From Persephonella sp. KM09-Lau-8 (GTDB taxonomy: Bacteria > Aquificota > Aquificia > Aquificales > Hydrogenothermaceae), in assembly GCF_000703085.1 (NCBI RefSeq), contig NZ_JNLL01000001.1, positions 434,001 to 498,000 on the forward strand: a DNA stretch of 64,000 bases, given 5' to 3'. The translations under genes were made by a program, and so were the position numbers. Position 1 is the stretch's first letter, and each line of letters opens with the position of its first letter. Of this stretch, positions 8,621 through 15,873 are shown piece after piece. The notes under the pieces are model-generated. The model did not search any database. It saw only the letters and a list, made by a program, of their open reading frames with translations, and was not told the DNA's origin.

Positions 8621-9612
8621 TGGCAGAAAAAAGTATTGTCCAGCTTATTAAAAATTTTGACCTTAAAGAGCTACAGCCTGTTGTCCTTGTTTACGGGAGT
8701 GAAGATTTTTTAAAAAAACAGCTTGTTGATAAACTAAAAGAAAAAGCAGATGTCCATATTTTCTGGGGAGATGAAACTACATATTCACAGGTAAAAGAGG
8801 TCTTTGCCAGTTCATCTCTGTTTTCAGATGGGAATATAGCTGTAATTTTTGATTTTGATGCATTTCTATCTAAAATCTCAAAAGATGAACAAAAGCAGTT
8901 AATAGATTTAGTTAAAAATTTTTCTCCGCCTGATAGGCTTTTTCTTATTTCAAATAAGGAAAAACTCCCTGCAAAAGAGCCTTACAAAACCATTAAATCT
9001 GTTGCAGATATCGTTGTATCCCAGAAATTAACCCCTAAAGCTTTTGCAATATCAATAAAAAAGAAGCTGGAAAGGGAAGGCAAAGAGATAGACGATGAAA
9101 CATTAAAATATCTGGTATCAAAGCTAAAAAATGACCTTTGGTATGCAAAACAGGAGATAGAGAAACTCCTGCTCTATGCTTCCGATAAAAAGCAAATCAC
9201 AAAAGAGGATATTGACGCAGCTATAAATCCAAAGATTGAGGAAAATGTCTTTGTTTTTCTGGATAAATTTTTTGCAAAGGATAAAGATGCAGTAAGAATA
9301 TTCAGGCAACTGATAGAAACAACCCATCATCCCTTTGAGATACAATCATTACTGCTTGGACAGATAAACAGACTGCTGTTATTTAGAACATACATAGAAA
9401 AAGGAAAACCTACAGAAACAGCATTTTCTCTTATGAATGTGAAACATCCTGCAATGAAAGGAAGCATTCAAAAACAGGCTTCCAAAACAACAATTAGAGA
9501 ACTAATCCAGCTAATAAAAGACCTTTACCAGCTGGAAAAAAACCAGAAAATAAACTATCTGGATATAAACAGCTCCCTTGAGGAATTTATATTAAAAAGA
9601 GTTCTGCAATGA
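8620..9612 (+). CDS. holA: DNA polymerase III delta subunit HolA
   Basis: The clamp-loader delta subunit that opens the beta clamp. The 330-residue protein starts with the delta N-terminal pattern (VVLVYGSEDFLKKQLVDKLK) and has the lineage-typical order of a Rossmann-like domain, a lid, and a helical C-terminal collar domain ending in LEEFILKRVL. Like other delta subunits it lacks a Walker A. ATG overlaps the preceding stop by one base, and the end overlaps ruvB by ATGA, implying tight coupling. It follows the LptE-like gene as in many bacteria. Confidence 0.87.
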   Translation: MAEKSIVQLIKNFDLKELQPVVLVYGSEDFLKKQLVDKLKEKADVHIFWGDETTYSQVKEVFASSSLFSDGNIAVIFDFDAFLSKISKDEQKQLIDLVKNFSPPDRLFLISNKEKLPAKEPYKTIKSVADIVVSQKLTPKAFAISIKKKLEREGKEIDDETLKYLVSKLKNDLWYAKQEIEKLLLYASDKKQITKEDIDAAINPKIEENVFVFLDKFFAKDKDAVRIFRQLIETTHHPFEIQSLLLGQINRLLLFRTYIEKGKPTETAFSLMNVKHPAMKGSIQKQASKTTIRELIQLIKDLYQLEKNQKINYLDINSSLEEFILKRVLQ

Positions 9613-10568
9613 ACAATGAAACATCTTTTGAACTTGGCTTAAGACCTAAAAGGCTTAACGAGTATATAGGACAGGAAAGGATAAAACAGCAGATAGCTGT
9701 TTTTATAGAAGCAGCAAAGAAAAAAGATGGTATTTTAGACCATGTGCTAATTTCAGGTCCAGCCGGTCTGGGTAAAACCACACTGGCACAGGTTATAGCA
9801 AATGAGCTTGGGAAAAATATTGTTTTTACATCAGGGCCTATCCTTGAGAAAAAGGGAGATTTAGCCGGAATTTTATCCTCACTGGAAGAAGGGGATATTT
9901 TGTTTATAGATGAAATCCACAGGCTAAATCCTTCTGTTGAGGAGGCTTTATATCCGGCAATAGAGGACTTTAAACTGGATATTGTGATAGGAAAAGGAAA
10001 CTCTTCACGGAGTATCAGAATAGACTTGAGCAGATTTACCCTTATTGGAGCTACAACACGGACAGGAATGCTAACCTCTCCCTTAATTTCCAGATTTGGA
10101 ATAATTCTTAATATGGAATATTACGATAACGACTCTCTTGCACAGATAATAAAACGCTCTGCAGATATTCTTTCTATAAAAATCACCGATGAAGGAGCTT
10201 TTGAAATAGCAAAACGTTCCAGAGGAACTCCAAGAATAGCAAACAGATTGCTTAAAAGGGTTCATGATTATGCTATAGTCCACGGTAGAGAGATAATTGA
10301 TAAAGAAGTTGCAGATAAAGCCCTGACCTTTTTGGGAATAAATGAGTTTGGTCTGGATGAAACAGATATAAAGTATCTATCGGCTCTGATTGAAAAGTTT
10401 GGCGGCAGACCTGTAGGCCTTACAACCATATCCTCAGCAATTTCAGAAAGCAAAAACACCATAGAAGAGGTAATAGAGCCTTATCTCCTTAGAGAAGGCT
10501 ATATCCAGAAAACCCCAAAAGGCAGAATCCCCACCGAAAAGGCAATAAAACTAATTTCAAGTTTATGA
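9609..10568 (+). CDS. ruvB: Holliday junction branch migration helicase RuvB
   Basis: The AAA+ motor that drives Holliday junction migration with RuvA. The N-terminus carries LRPKRLNEYIGQ, Walker A GPAGLGKTT near residue 50, Walker B FIDEIHRL, sensor I GATTRTG followed by SPLISRFG with the arginine finger, and the C-terminal winged helix with RGTPRIANR. The 319-residue length is normal. RuvA and RuvC are not in the window. It is translationally coupled to holA. Confidence 0.96.
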   Translation: MNNETSFELGLRPKRLNEYIGQERIKQQIAVFIEAAKKKDGILDHVLISGPAGLGKTTLAQVIANELGKNIVFTSGPILEKKGDLAGILSSLEEGDILFIDEIHRLNPSVEEALYPAIEDFKLDIVIGKGNSSRSIRIDLSRFTLIGATTRTGMLTSPLISRFGIILNMEYYDNDSLAQIIKRSADILSIKITDEGAFEIAKRSRGTPRIANRLLKRVHDYAIVHGREIIDKEVADKALTFLGINEFGLDETDIKYLSALIEKFGGRPVGLTTISSAISESKNTIEEVIEPYLLREGYIQKTPKGRIPTEKAIKLISSL

Positions 10569-10569
10569 A

Positions 10570-11061
10570 ATGAGACCAAAGATTTACGTTAAAGAGTTCT
10601 ATTTTGAAATCTTACCAAAAGAAATAAAGGAAGAATATTATCCCTATGACAACATTTTTTCTGATATGGATTTGATAGACATCTATATAAACGGCAAAAA
10701 GCTAATTGAATATGTATATGAATATGAAAAAGAATATATATTTAAAGATATAGAACTTGATGATGAGACTCCTTATGATAGGTTTTCACCAATTCCTTTA
10801 AATAAATGCCTTTTAGATAATTGCAATAATGAAAGATTTAAAAGAGTATTAGGAATACTAATGTGTTCTTGTCAAACTTTTGATTGCTGGGATTTGGATT
10901 TTAGAATTTTCTTTGGAGATAAATATATAATCTGGTTTGATTTTACAAATTTTCATAGAAAGGAGGAATATAAAAATTTTCCAATATACATTTTTCCAAA
11001 AGAAATTTATAAAGAAGGTATTAAAAATCTGGAGTGCTTAATAAAGAAAGATGAGACCTAA
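10570..11061 (+). CDS. Unknown protein, first of two tandem paralogues (163 aa)
   Basis: No family was recognised. The protein begins MRPKIYVKEFYFE and shares with the next gene the blocks IYINGKKLIEYVYEY, a CxCx5C element (CSCQTFDCWD near residues 98-107), YIIWFDFTNFHR and FPIYIFPKEIY. It has no signal peptide or membrane helix, and its length is about that of the shared domain. It starts one base after the ruvB stop and overlaps the second copy by 11 bases, so both are probably co-transcribed with ruvB. The tandem copies point to a local duplication. The clustered Cys and Trp residues might bind metal, which is only a guess. Confidence 0.7.
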   Translation: MRPKIYVKEFYFEILPKEIKEEYYPYDNIFSDMDLIDIYINGKKLIEYVYEYEKEYIFKDIELDDETPYDRFSPIPLNKCLLDNCNNERFKRVLGILMCSCQTFDCWDLDFRIFFGDKYIIWFDFTNFHRKEEYKNFPIYIFPKEIYKEGIKNLECLIKKDET

Positions 11062-11902
11062 AATCTATGTTAAGGATTTTTATTTTGAATCTGTTTCTTC
11101 TGATATCGCAGATGGAGAAAGGTTTACACAAGAAGACATTCAAGGTTTAGTTGATATTTATTTAAACGGAAAAAAGCTGATTGAATATGCCTATGAGTAT
11201 GATATGGAGAATAATATTTTAGACAGGGAGACCTTTCCAACCCCTTATGATGAGTTTTTGCCAAACTATGCAGAATACTATTTCTTGAAACTTAACAACC
11301 ACTGCGGCGAAAAATTAAAACACATAGGAGAGGGGTTAACCTGCACATGTCAGGTTTTTGGCTGCTGGGATTTTGGATTTATGGTTTATTTTGGAAATAA
11401 GAATGTAATCTGGTTTGATTTTAATAATTACCATAGGGAAGGAGAATACAAAAATTTTCCTATTTTTATTTTCCCAAAAGAAGTTTACCAAAAAGGACTT
11501 AAACAGCTGGAGAATCTGCTCCGAGAAAAACCGCAAATTGATTGTGAGGAAGAAAAACAACACAATATAAAAAGATTAAAAGAGTATCTAAAAGAAACCG
11601 TTCAGGAATATCTAACTGCAAAACTTGCACTGGAAAACACACCATCAAAATCGGATATTAAAAAAGCAATGTCCCTTTTATTTCAGGATTTAAGGCAGCT
11701 TTCATATTTTTATGACCTCTGGGGATTAGACGAAAAAAGAATAATTTTTTACCTGCGAACGCTAAGGGAACTCTCCAGAGAAGAAAAAGAAAATCTCCTT
11801 TATCTGCTAAATTCTGACAGGAATAAAATAAAAACCAAAATTCTCCTTAAAACTCTCAAATCAACAAGATACAAACTTCTAAAAAAAGCAGGAATATTTT
11901 GA
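11051..11902 (+). CDS. Unknown protein, second tandem paralogue with helical extension (283 aa)
   Basis: The N-terminal 160 residues are a diverged copy of the preceding protein: MRPKIYVKDFYFE, LVDIYLNGKKLIEYAYEY, CTCQVFGCWD, VIWFDFNNYHR and FPIFIFPKEVYQKGL. A Lys/Glu-rich helical C-terminal extension follows (about 170-283), including LFQDLRQLSYFYDLWGLDEKRII. The gene overlaps the first copy by 11 bases. The toxin-antitoxin pair starts 68 bases downstream. Function unknown; the extension may provide partner or nucleic-acid contacts. Confidence 0.7.
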   Translation: MRPKIYVKDFYFESVSSDIADGERFTQEDIQGLVDIYLNGKKLIEYAYEYDMENNILDRETFPTPYDEFLPNYAEYYFLKLNNHCGEKLKHIGEGLTCTCQVFGCWDFGFMVYFGNKNVIWFDFNNYHREGEYKNFPIFIFPKEVYQKGLKQLENLLREKPQIDCEEEKQHNIKRLKEYLKETVQEYLTAKLALENTPSKSDIKKAMSLLFQDLRQLSYFYDLWGLDEKRIIFYLRTLRELSREEKENLLYLLNSDRNKIKTKILLKTLKSTRYKLLKKAGIF

Positions 11903-11970
11903 CAAACTTGCATTGGCAAACATAAAGGTTTATATTAATCAATAAATTACTTAAAATTTTAAGGAAAAAA

Positions 11971-12213
11971 ATGAAAACAATTACTTTAAAAACAGGAGAA
12001 GAGTTTTTTGAATATTTAGAAAACCTTAGCAAAAAATTAGGAAAACCAAAATCTCAGATTATTAGAGAAGCTGTTATTGAGTATGGAGAAAAGATAAAAA
12101 GAGAAAAAATCCATCAAAAGATGGAAGAACTCGCAAGACAGCTAAGTAAAGATAAAAACTATCTAAAAGAAATCAGAGAGTTTGAAGAATTAAGCGAGGA
12201 TTTTATTGAATAA
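11971..12213 (+). CDS. Ribbon-helix-helix antitoxin (CopG/MazE-like)
   Basis: An 80-residue DNA-binding antitoxin. The N-terminus has the RHH pattern: a short strand MKTITLKTGEEF, then a helix FEYLENLSKKLGK, a turn with PKSQ and the helix IIREAVIEYGEK. The C-terminal half is charged and likely wraps the toxin. It has AAGGA before its ATG and overlaps the downstream MazF-type gene by 8 bases, the normal antitoxin-first order. It probably represses its own operon (family knowledge). Confidence 0.82.
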   Translation: MKTITLKTGEEFFEYLENLSKKLGKPKSQIIREAVIEYGEKIKREKIHQKMEELARQLSKDKNYLKEIREFEELSEDFIE

Positions 12214-12541
12214 GGGTGATATATACCTGGCAAAATTAAATCCTACAAAAGGTTCCGAACTTAGTAAAATTAGACCTGTAATTGTTTACCAATCTAATTA
12301 CCTAAAAGACCTTCCAACAGTAATAGTTATTCCCTTATCAACGGATTTAAAAGATAACTGGTTCCCATTAAGAGTAAGAATTTCCAAAAGGGGAAAACTT
12401 GAAAAAGACAGCGACGCCGTCGTGGAACAAATCAGAGCTATAGATAAAAGCAGAATTATAGGAAACCCTATAGCTTCTTTGTCAAAAGAGGAATTAAATC
12501 TTTTAGATGAAGCTGTTTTGTTTGTTTTAGGAATTAAGTAA
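12206..12541 (+). CDS. MazF/PemK-family mRNA interferase toxin
   Basis: A 111-residue endoribonuclease toxin. The signature is GDIYLAKLNPTKGSELSKIRPVIV near the N-terminus, then VIVIPLST and the region VEQIRAIDKSRI, as in MazF/PemK proteins. The start is TTG with a GAGGA five bases upstream, embedded in the 3' end of the antitoxin gene so that toxin translation is coupled to antitoxin synthesis. Sequence motifs look intact, so the module should be functional. It ends the rightward run beginning at rsmD; about 120 AT-rich bases follow. Confidence 0.88.
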   Translation: MNKGDIYLAKLNPTKGSELSKIRPVIVYQSNYLKDLPTVIVIPLSTDLKDNWFPLRVRISKRGKLEKDSDAVVEQIRAIDKSRIIGNPIASLSKEELNLLDEAVLFVLGIK

Positions 12542-12586
12542 TTTTTTCATTATTTAATATTATTTATTAAATTTTTCCCTTCCTCA

Positions 12587-12615
12587 TTGAAAAATAAAAA
12601 CATATTGTATATATT
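12587..12615 (+). promoter_or_regulatory. Candidate sigma70 promoter of nadA
   Basis: TTGAAA (12587-12592), a 17-base spacer and TATATT (12610-12615) lie 50-78 bases before the nadA ATG. Spacing is ideal and the region is otherwise free of genes. Confidence 0.55.
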
Positions 12616-12631
12616 TTATTACCATTTAATA

Positions 12632-12652
12632 AAATCAAACGATGTTTGATTT
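12632..12652. promoter_or_regulatory. Perfect 9-bp inverted repeat, candidate operator of nadA
   Basis: AAATCAAAC and its exact complement GTTTGATTT are separated by GAT. The element sits between the predicted -10 box (ending 12615) and the nadA ribosome binding site (GGAGG at 12656-12660). This is where a repressor or an attenuating hairpin would act. The sequence does not match NAD-regulator sites I know. Confidence 0.5.
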
Positions 12653-12664
12653 GAAGGAGGAGCA

Positions 12665-13609
12665 ATGGCAACAGCAGTAGAAAACAAACAAGAGCAATTA
12701 ATAGAAAAGATAAACAGGCTCAGAAAAGAAAAAAATGCAATAATACTTGCCCACTACTACCAGAGAGGAGAAATCCAGGATATAGCCGATATAGTTGGTG
12801 ATTCTCTGGAACTGGCAAGAAGAGCACAGGAAACAGATGCAGATATTATAGTCTTTGCTGGTGTTAAATTTATGGCTGAAACTGCAAAAATCTTGAACCC
12901 AGAGAAAAAAGTTCTCCACCCTAACCCTGAAAGCGGCTGTCCAATGGCAGATATGGCAACCTATGAAGGTGTCAAGAAACTAAAAGAAGAGCATCCAGAT
13001 GCTATGGTTGTTGCCTATGTAAACACAAACGCAGATGTTAAAACACTGGCAGACGTGATAGTTACCTCAAGAAATGCCGTTAAAGTAGTTAAAAAATTAG
13101 ATACCAAAAAAATTATATTTGTTCCTGACCAGTTTTTAGGTTCTTTCATAGCCCAGCAGGTTCCGAAAAAAGAGTTTATTCTGTGGAAAGGTTTCTGTCC
13201 TCCGCATTTTAACCTTACTCCAGACCAATTACTTGCTTTAAAAGAAAAATATCCTGATGCAAAAATAGCTGTCCACCCTGAATGTAATACTGAAACAGTG
13301 AAAATTGCTGACTTTGTAGGTAGCACATCCCAGATAATTGAATTTGCAACAACCTGCGATGCCCAGAATGTTATTATCGGAACAGAGGTAGGACTGAAAC
13401 ACTGGCTTGAAAAGGTAAATCCAAATAAGAATTATATATTCCCTGTCAATGCAGACTACTGTGGAACAGTCCACTGCTGTGATATGAAAAAAAATACACT
13501 TGATAAAATTGCAGATGTTTTAGAAAAAGAAACTAATGAAGTTATTTTACCTGAGGATATTATAGAGAAAGCAAGGAAACCACTTGAGCGTATGCTTTCA
13601 ATAGTATAA
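12665..13609 (+). CDS. nadA: Quinolinate synthase A
   Basis: Condenses iminoaspartate with dihydroxyacetone phosphate to quinolinate in de novo NAD synthesis; a cytoplasmic [4Fe-4S] enzyme. The 314 residues contain IILAHYYQRGEIQDIADIVGDS, GVKFMAETAK, and the three cluster Cys in SGCPMAD, HPECNTE and the C-terminal YCGTVHCCDMK. Preceded by GAAGGAGG six bases before the ATG. NadB and NadC are not in the window. A promoter and palindrome upstream suggest independent regulation, and a strong terminator follows. Confidence 0.95.
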   Translation: MATAVENKQEQLIEKINRLRKEKNAIILAHYYQRGEIQDIADIVGDSLELARRAQETDADIIVFAGVKFMAETAKILNPEKKVLHPNPESGCPMADMATYEGVKKLKEEHPDAMVVAYVNTNADVKTLADVIVTSRNAVKVVKKLDTKKIIFVPDQFLGSFIAQQVPKKEFILWKGFCPPHFNLTPDQLLALKEKYPDAKIAVHPECNTETVKIADFVGSTSQIIEFATTCDAQNVIIGTEVGLKHWLEKVNPNKNYIFPVNADYCGTVHCCDMKKNTLDKIADVLEKETNEVILPEDIIEKARKPLERMLSIV

Positions 13610-13611
13610 AA

Positions 13612-13634
13612 AAAGCCTCCTTTAAGGAGGCTTT
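13612..13634. terminator. Bidirectional intrinsic terminator between nadA and rhodanese gene
   Basis: A 9-bp GC-rich stem (AAAGCCTCC / GGAGGCTTT) with a five-base loop lies between the convergent genes, flanked by A-rich sequence on the left and T-rich sequence (CCTTTT) on the right. It can serve both strands. Confidence 0.8.
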
Positions 13635-13638
13635 CCTT

Positions 13639-13989
13639 TTAATATTTTCTAACCGTTGGGTCTATATAATCACTCCAGGCAAGAATTCCACCTTCAACGT
13701 TTTTCACATTATCAAATCCATGTTCAAGGAGCCATAATGTTGCCTGAAGGCTTCTGTTTCCACTTCTACATAAAACATAAATAGGCTTGTCCTTTGGAAG
13801 CTGGTTAACAACAGAAGGTAGTTTCATAAGAGGAACCAGCATAGCTTCTTTTTCTTTAATTCTGGAAAAGTTATACTCCTGAGGCTCTCTCACATCAAGG
13901 AGAACAAAATCCTCTCCTTTATCAATCTTTTCCTTGAGCTCCTGAACTGAAATATGAATTTTTTGATAGGTATCTCTGTCTAAAAACAA
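13639..13989 (-). CDS. Rhodanese-domain sulfurtransferase
   Basis: A single-domain rhodanese of 116 residues that can carry persulfide sulfur. It has the N-terminal VLLDVREPQEY block and the active-site loop CRSGNRS, followed by the helix QATLWLLEHGF. No signal peptide, so cytoplasmic. The start is TTG with AAAGGAGG eight bases upstream. It shares a terminator with nadA; a link to cysteine-dependent or Fe-S assembly sulfur transfer is possible but unproven. Confidence 0.9.
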   Translation of the reverse strand: MFLDRDTYQKIHISVQELKEKIDKGEDFVLLDVREPQEYNFSRIKEKEAMLVPLMKLPSVVNQLPKDKPIYVLCRSGNRSLQATLWLLEHGFDNVKNVEGGILAWSDYIDPTVRKY

Positions 13990-14140
13990 TCTCTTTCCTC
14001 CTTTTGATTTTATTTAAATAATATAATATCAATATGTGCAGATATTTTTATGACATAAATCCACCTGTGATGATTGTCATTTCCAGAAATAGCTTAAATT
14101 GATAATATTTATTAACAAATTTTTTAAACAGGAGCGAAAA

Positions 14141-15547
14141 ATGTTTGAAGCAAAACAAAGGGAAGTAATAAAAGTTCCAGATAGAGTTAAAAGAGCACTT
14201 AGAGAGATTTTAGGAGCTGAAAACTGCCTTGATGATGAGATGGATAGACTTCTGTATTCTTATGACGCTACCAGAATAAAAATGCTTCCTGACGTTGTAG
14301 CAATTCCGGAAAATCAGGAACAGGTTCAGAAAATAGTTCAGATATGCTATGAAGAAGGTATTCCTGTTACTCCAAGGGGAGCCGGTTCAGGATATACAGG
14401 TGGAGCACTGCCGGTAAAAGGCGGGGTTGTGGTTTCATTTGAAAAAATGGATAAAATTCTGGAAATAGATGAAGATAACGCTATAGCAAGGGTTCAGCCG
14501 GGGGTTATAACATACAGGCTCCAGAAAGCCGTTGAAAAGGTAGGGCTATTCTATCCACCAGACCCTGCAAGCTACAAATACTGCACCCTCGGTGGAAATG
14601 TAGCTGAAAACGCAGGCGGTCCCAGATGTGTAAAATACGGAGTAACCAGAGAATATATAATGGAGCTTAATACTGTTATTCATACAGGAGAGATTATCCA
14701 CACAGGCAGGCCAACACTCAAAGATGTTGCAGGATACGATATAACAAGACTTTTTATAGGTAGTGAAGGAACACTGGGATTATTTACAGAAATCACAGTT
14801 AAGCTAATACCAAAACCACAGGCAGCAAAAACTGTAATGGCAATATTCTCAGATATAGCTGCCGTAGGAAAAACAGTAAAAGATATATTCAAAGCAGGAA
14901 TACAGCCTTCTGCACTGGAATTTATGGATAAACTGGCAATAAATGCTGTTGAGGATTTTGGTCATTTTGGTCTCCCAAGGGATGCGGAAGTGCTACTTCT
15001 GATTGAAGTTGATGGACATCCAAGAGCTATAGATGACCAGATTGTTGAGGTTGCAAGAATATGTGAGCAAAACGGAGCAAAAGTCCAGATTGCAAAGACA
15101 GCAAAAGAGGCAGAAAAACTCTGGGAAGCAAGGAGAGCATTATCCCCTGCGGTCTCAAAACTGGGAAGGGTAAAAATAAACGAAGATATAGTATTCCCAA
15201 GAAGCTATCTGCCGGAAGCCCTACCAAGACTGAGGGAAATAGGTAAAAAATACAATCTAAAAATGGTTAATTTTGGACATATCGGAGATGGAAACGTTCA
15301 CGCAAACTTTATGATAGATGGAAGAGATGAAGATGAGCTTAAAAGAACAGAAAAAGCAGTGGAAGAAGTTTTTGAACTGGCGCTTTCCTATGGTGGTTCA
15401 ATAACAGGAGAACACGGAGTTGGCATAACTAAAGCCCCATTTATGAAAAAGCAGTTTAGACCTCCAGAGCTTGAAATAATGAGAGGTATTAAAAAAGTAT
15501 TTGACCCTAAAGATTTAATTAACCCGGGAAAAATGGATATAGATTAA
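14141..15547 (+). CDS. FAD-linked 2-hydroxyacid dehydrogenase (GlcD-like)
   Basis: A VAO-family flavoprotein of 468 residues oxidising glycolate or D-lactate. It has the FAD-binding block PRGAGSGYTGGALPVKGGVV, GGNVAENAGGP and VAGYDITRLFIGSEGTLG, and the C-terminal NFGHIGDGNVHANF and GEHGVGITKAPF motifs. An upstream in-frame TTG at 14099 would add 14 residues, but a good SD (CAGGAGCG) is placed for the ATG at 14141. Glycolate oxidase partners GlcE and GlcF do not follow, so D-lactate dehydrogenase activity is equally possible. Confidence 0.87.
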   Translation: MFEAKQREVIKVPDRVKRALREILGAENCLDDEMDRLLYSYDATRIKMLPDVVAIPENQEQVQKIVQICYEEGIPVTPRGAGSGYTGGALPVKGGVVVSFEKMDKILEIDEDNAIARVQPGVITYRLQKAVEKVGLFYPPDPASYKYCTLGGNVAENAGGPRCVKYGVTREYIMELNTVIHTGEIIHTGRPTLKDVAGYDITRLFIGSEGTLGLFTEITVKLIPKPQAAKTVMAIFSDIAAVGKTVKDIFKAGIQPSALEFMDKLAINAVEDFGHFGLPRDAEVLLLIEVDGHPRAIDDQIVEVARICEQNGAKVQIAKTAKEAEKLWEARRALSPAVSKLGRVKINEDIVFPRSYLPEALPRLREIGKKYNLKMVNFGHIGDGNVHANFMIDGRDEDELKRTEKAVEEVFELALSYGGSITGEHGVGITKAPFMKKQFRPPELEIMRGIKKVFDPKDLINPGKMDID

Positions 15548-15596
15548 TAAATATGCTAAAATATTTTTTTCGTTAATTAACCTGTGGAGGAAGAAA

Positions 15597-15791
15597 ATGG
15601 CAGTCTGTCAAATATGCGGAAAGAAAACTGCACATGGAAACAGAGTTGCGCACTCTGCAACAACGTCTAAAAGAGTATGGAGACCTAATCTTCAAAGAGT
15701 TAGAGCTGTTATGCCAGACGGTTCTACAAAAAGAATATATGTATGTGCAAAATGCCTGAAAGCAGGTAAAGTTAAAAAAGCGGTCAGATAA
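15597..15791 (+). CDS. rpmB: 50S ribosomal protein L28
   Basis: Large-subunit ribosomal protein of 64 residues. The N-terminus AVCQICGKKTAHGNRVAHSA and C-terminal YVCAKCLKAGKV give two CxxC pairs, the zinc-binding form of L28. GTGGAGG lies upstream of the ATG. It is a monocistronic gene closed by a hairpin directly after the stop. Confidence 0.96.
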   Translation: MAVCQICGKKTAHGNRVAHSATTSKRVWRPNLQRVRAVMPDGSTKRIYVCAKCLKAGKVKKAVR

Positions 15792-15815
15792 GGTATTCCT
15801 GTCTGACCTTTCTCC
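15782..15815 (+). terminator. Probable terminator after rpmB
   Basis: GGTCAGA (15782-15788) can pair with TCTGACC (15803-15809), overlapping the rpmB stop codon and followed by a T/C-rich run. The loop is long (about 14 bases), so strength is uncertain. Confidence 0.5.
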
Positions 15816-15873
15816 CTCTTGCCTTTCTCCCCCTTTTCCTTCATATTTATCTTAAAAACTATTCAGGAATAAT

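Noticed and set aside
14099-14140. Upstream TTG start for the GlcD-like gene
   Set aside because: The ATG at 14141 has a proper Shine-Dalgarno, and the extra 14 residues have no family support.
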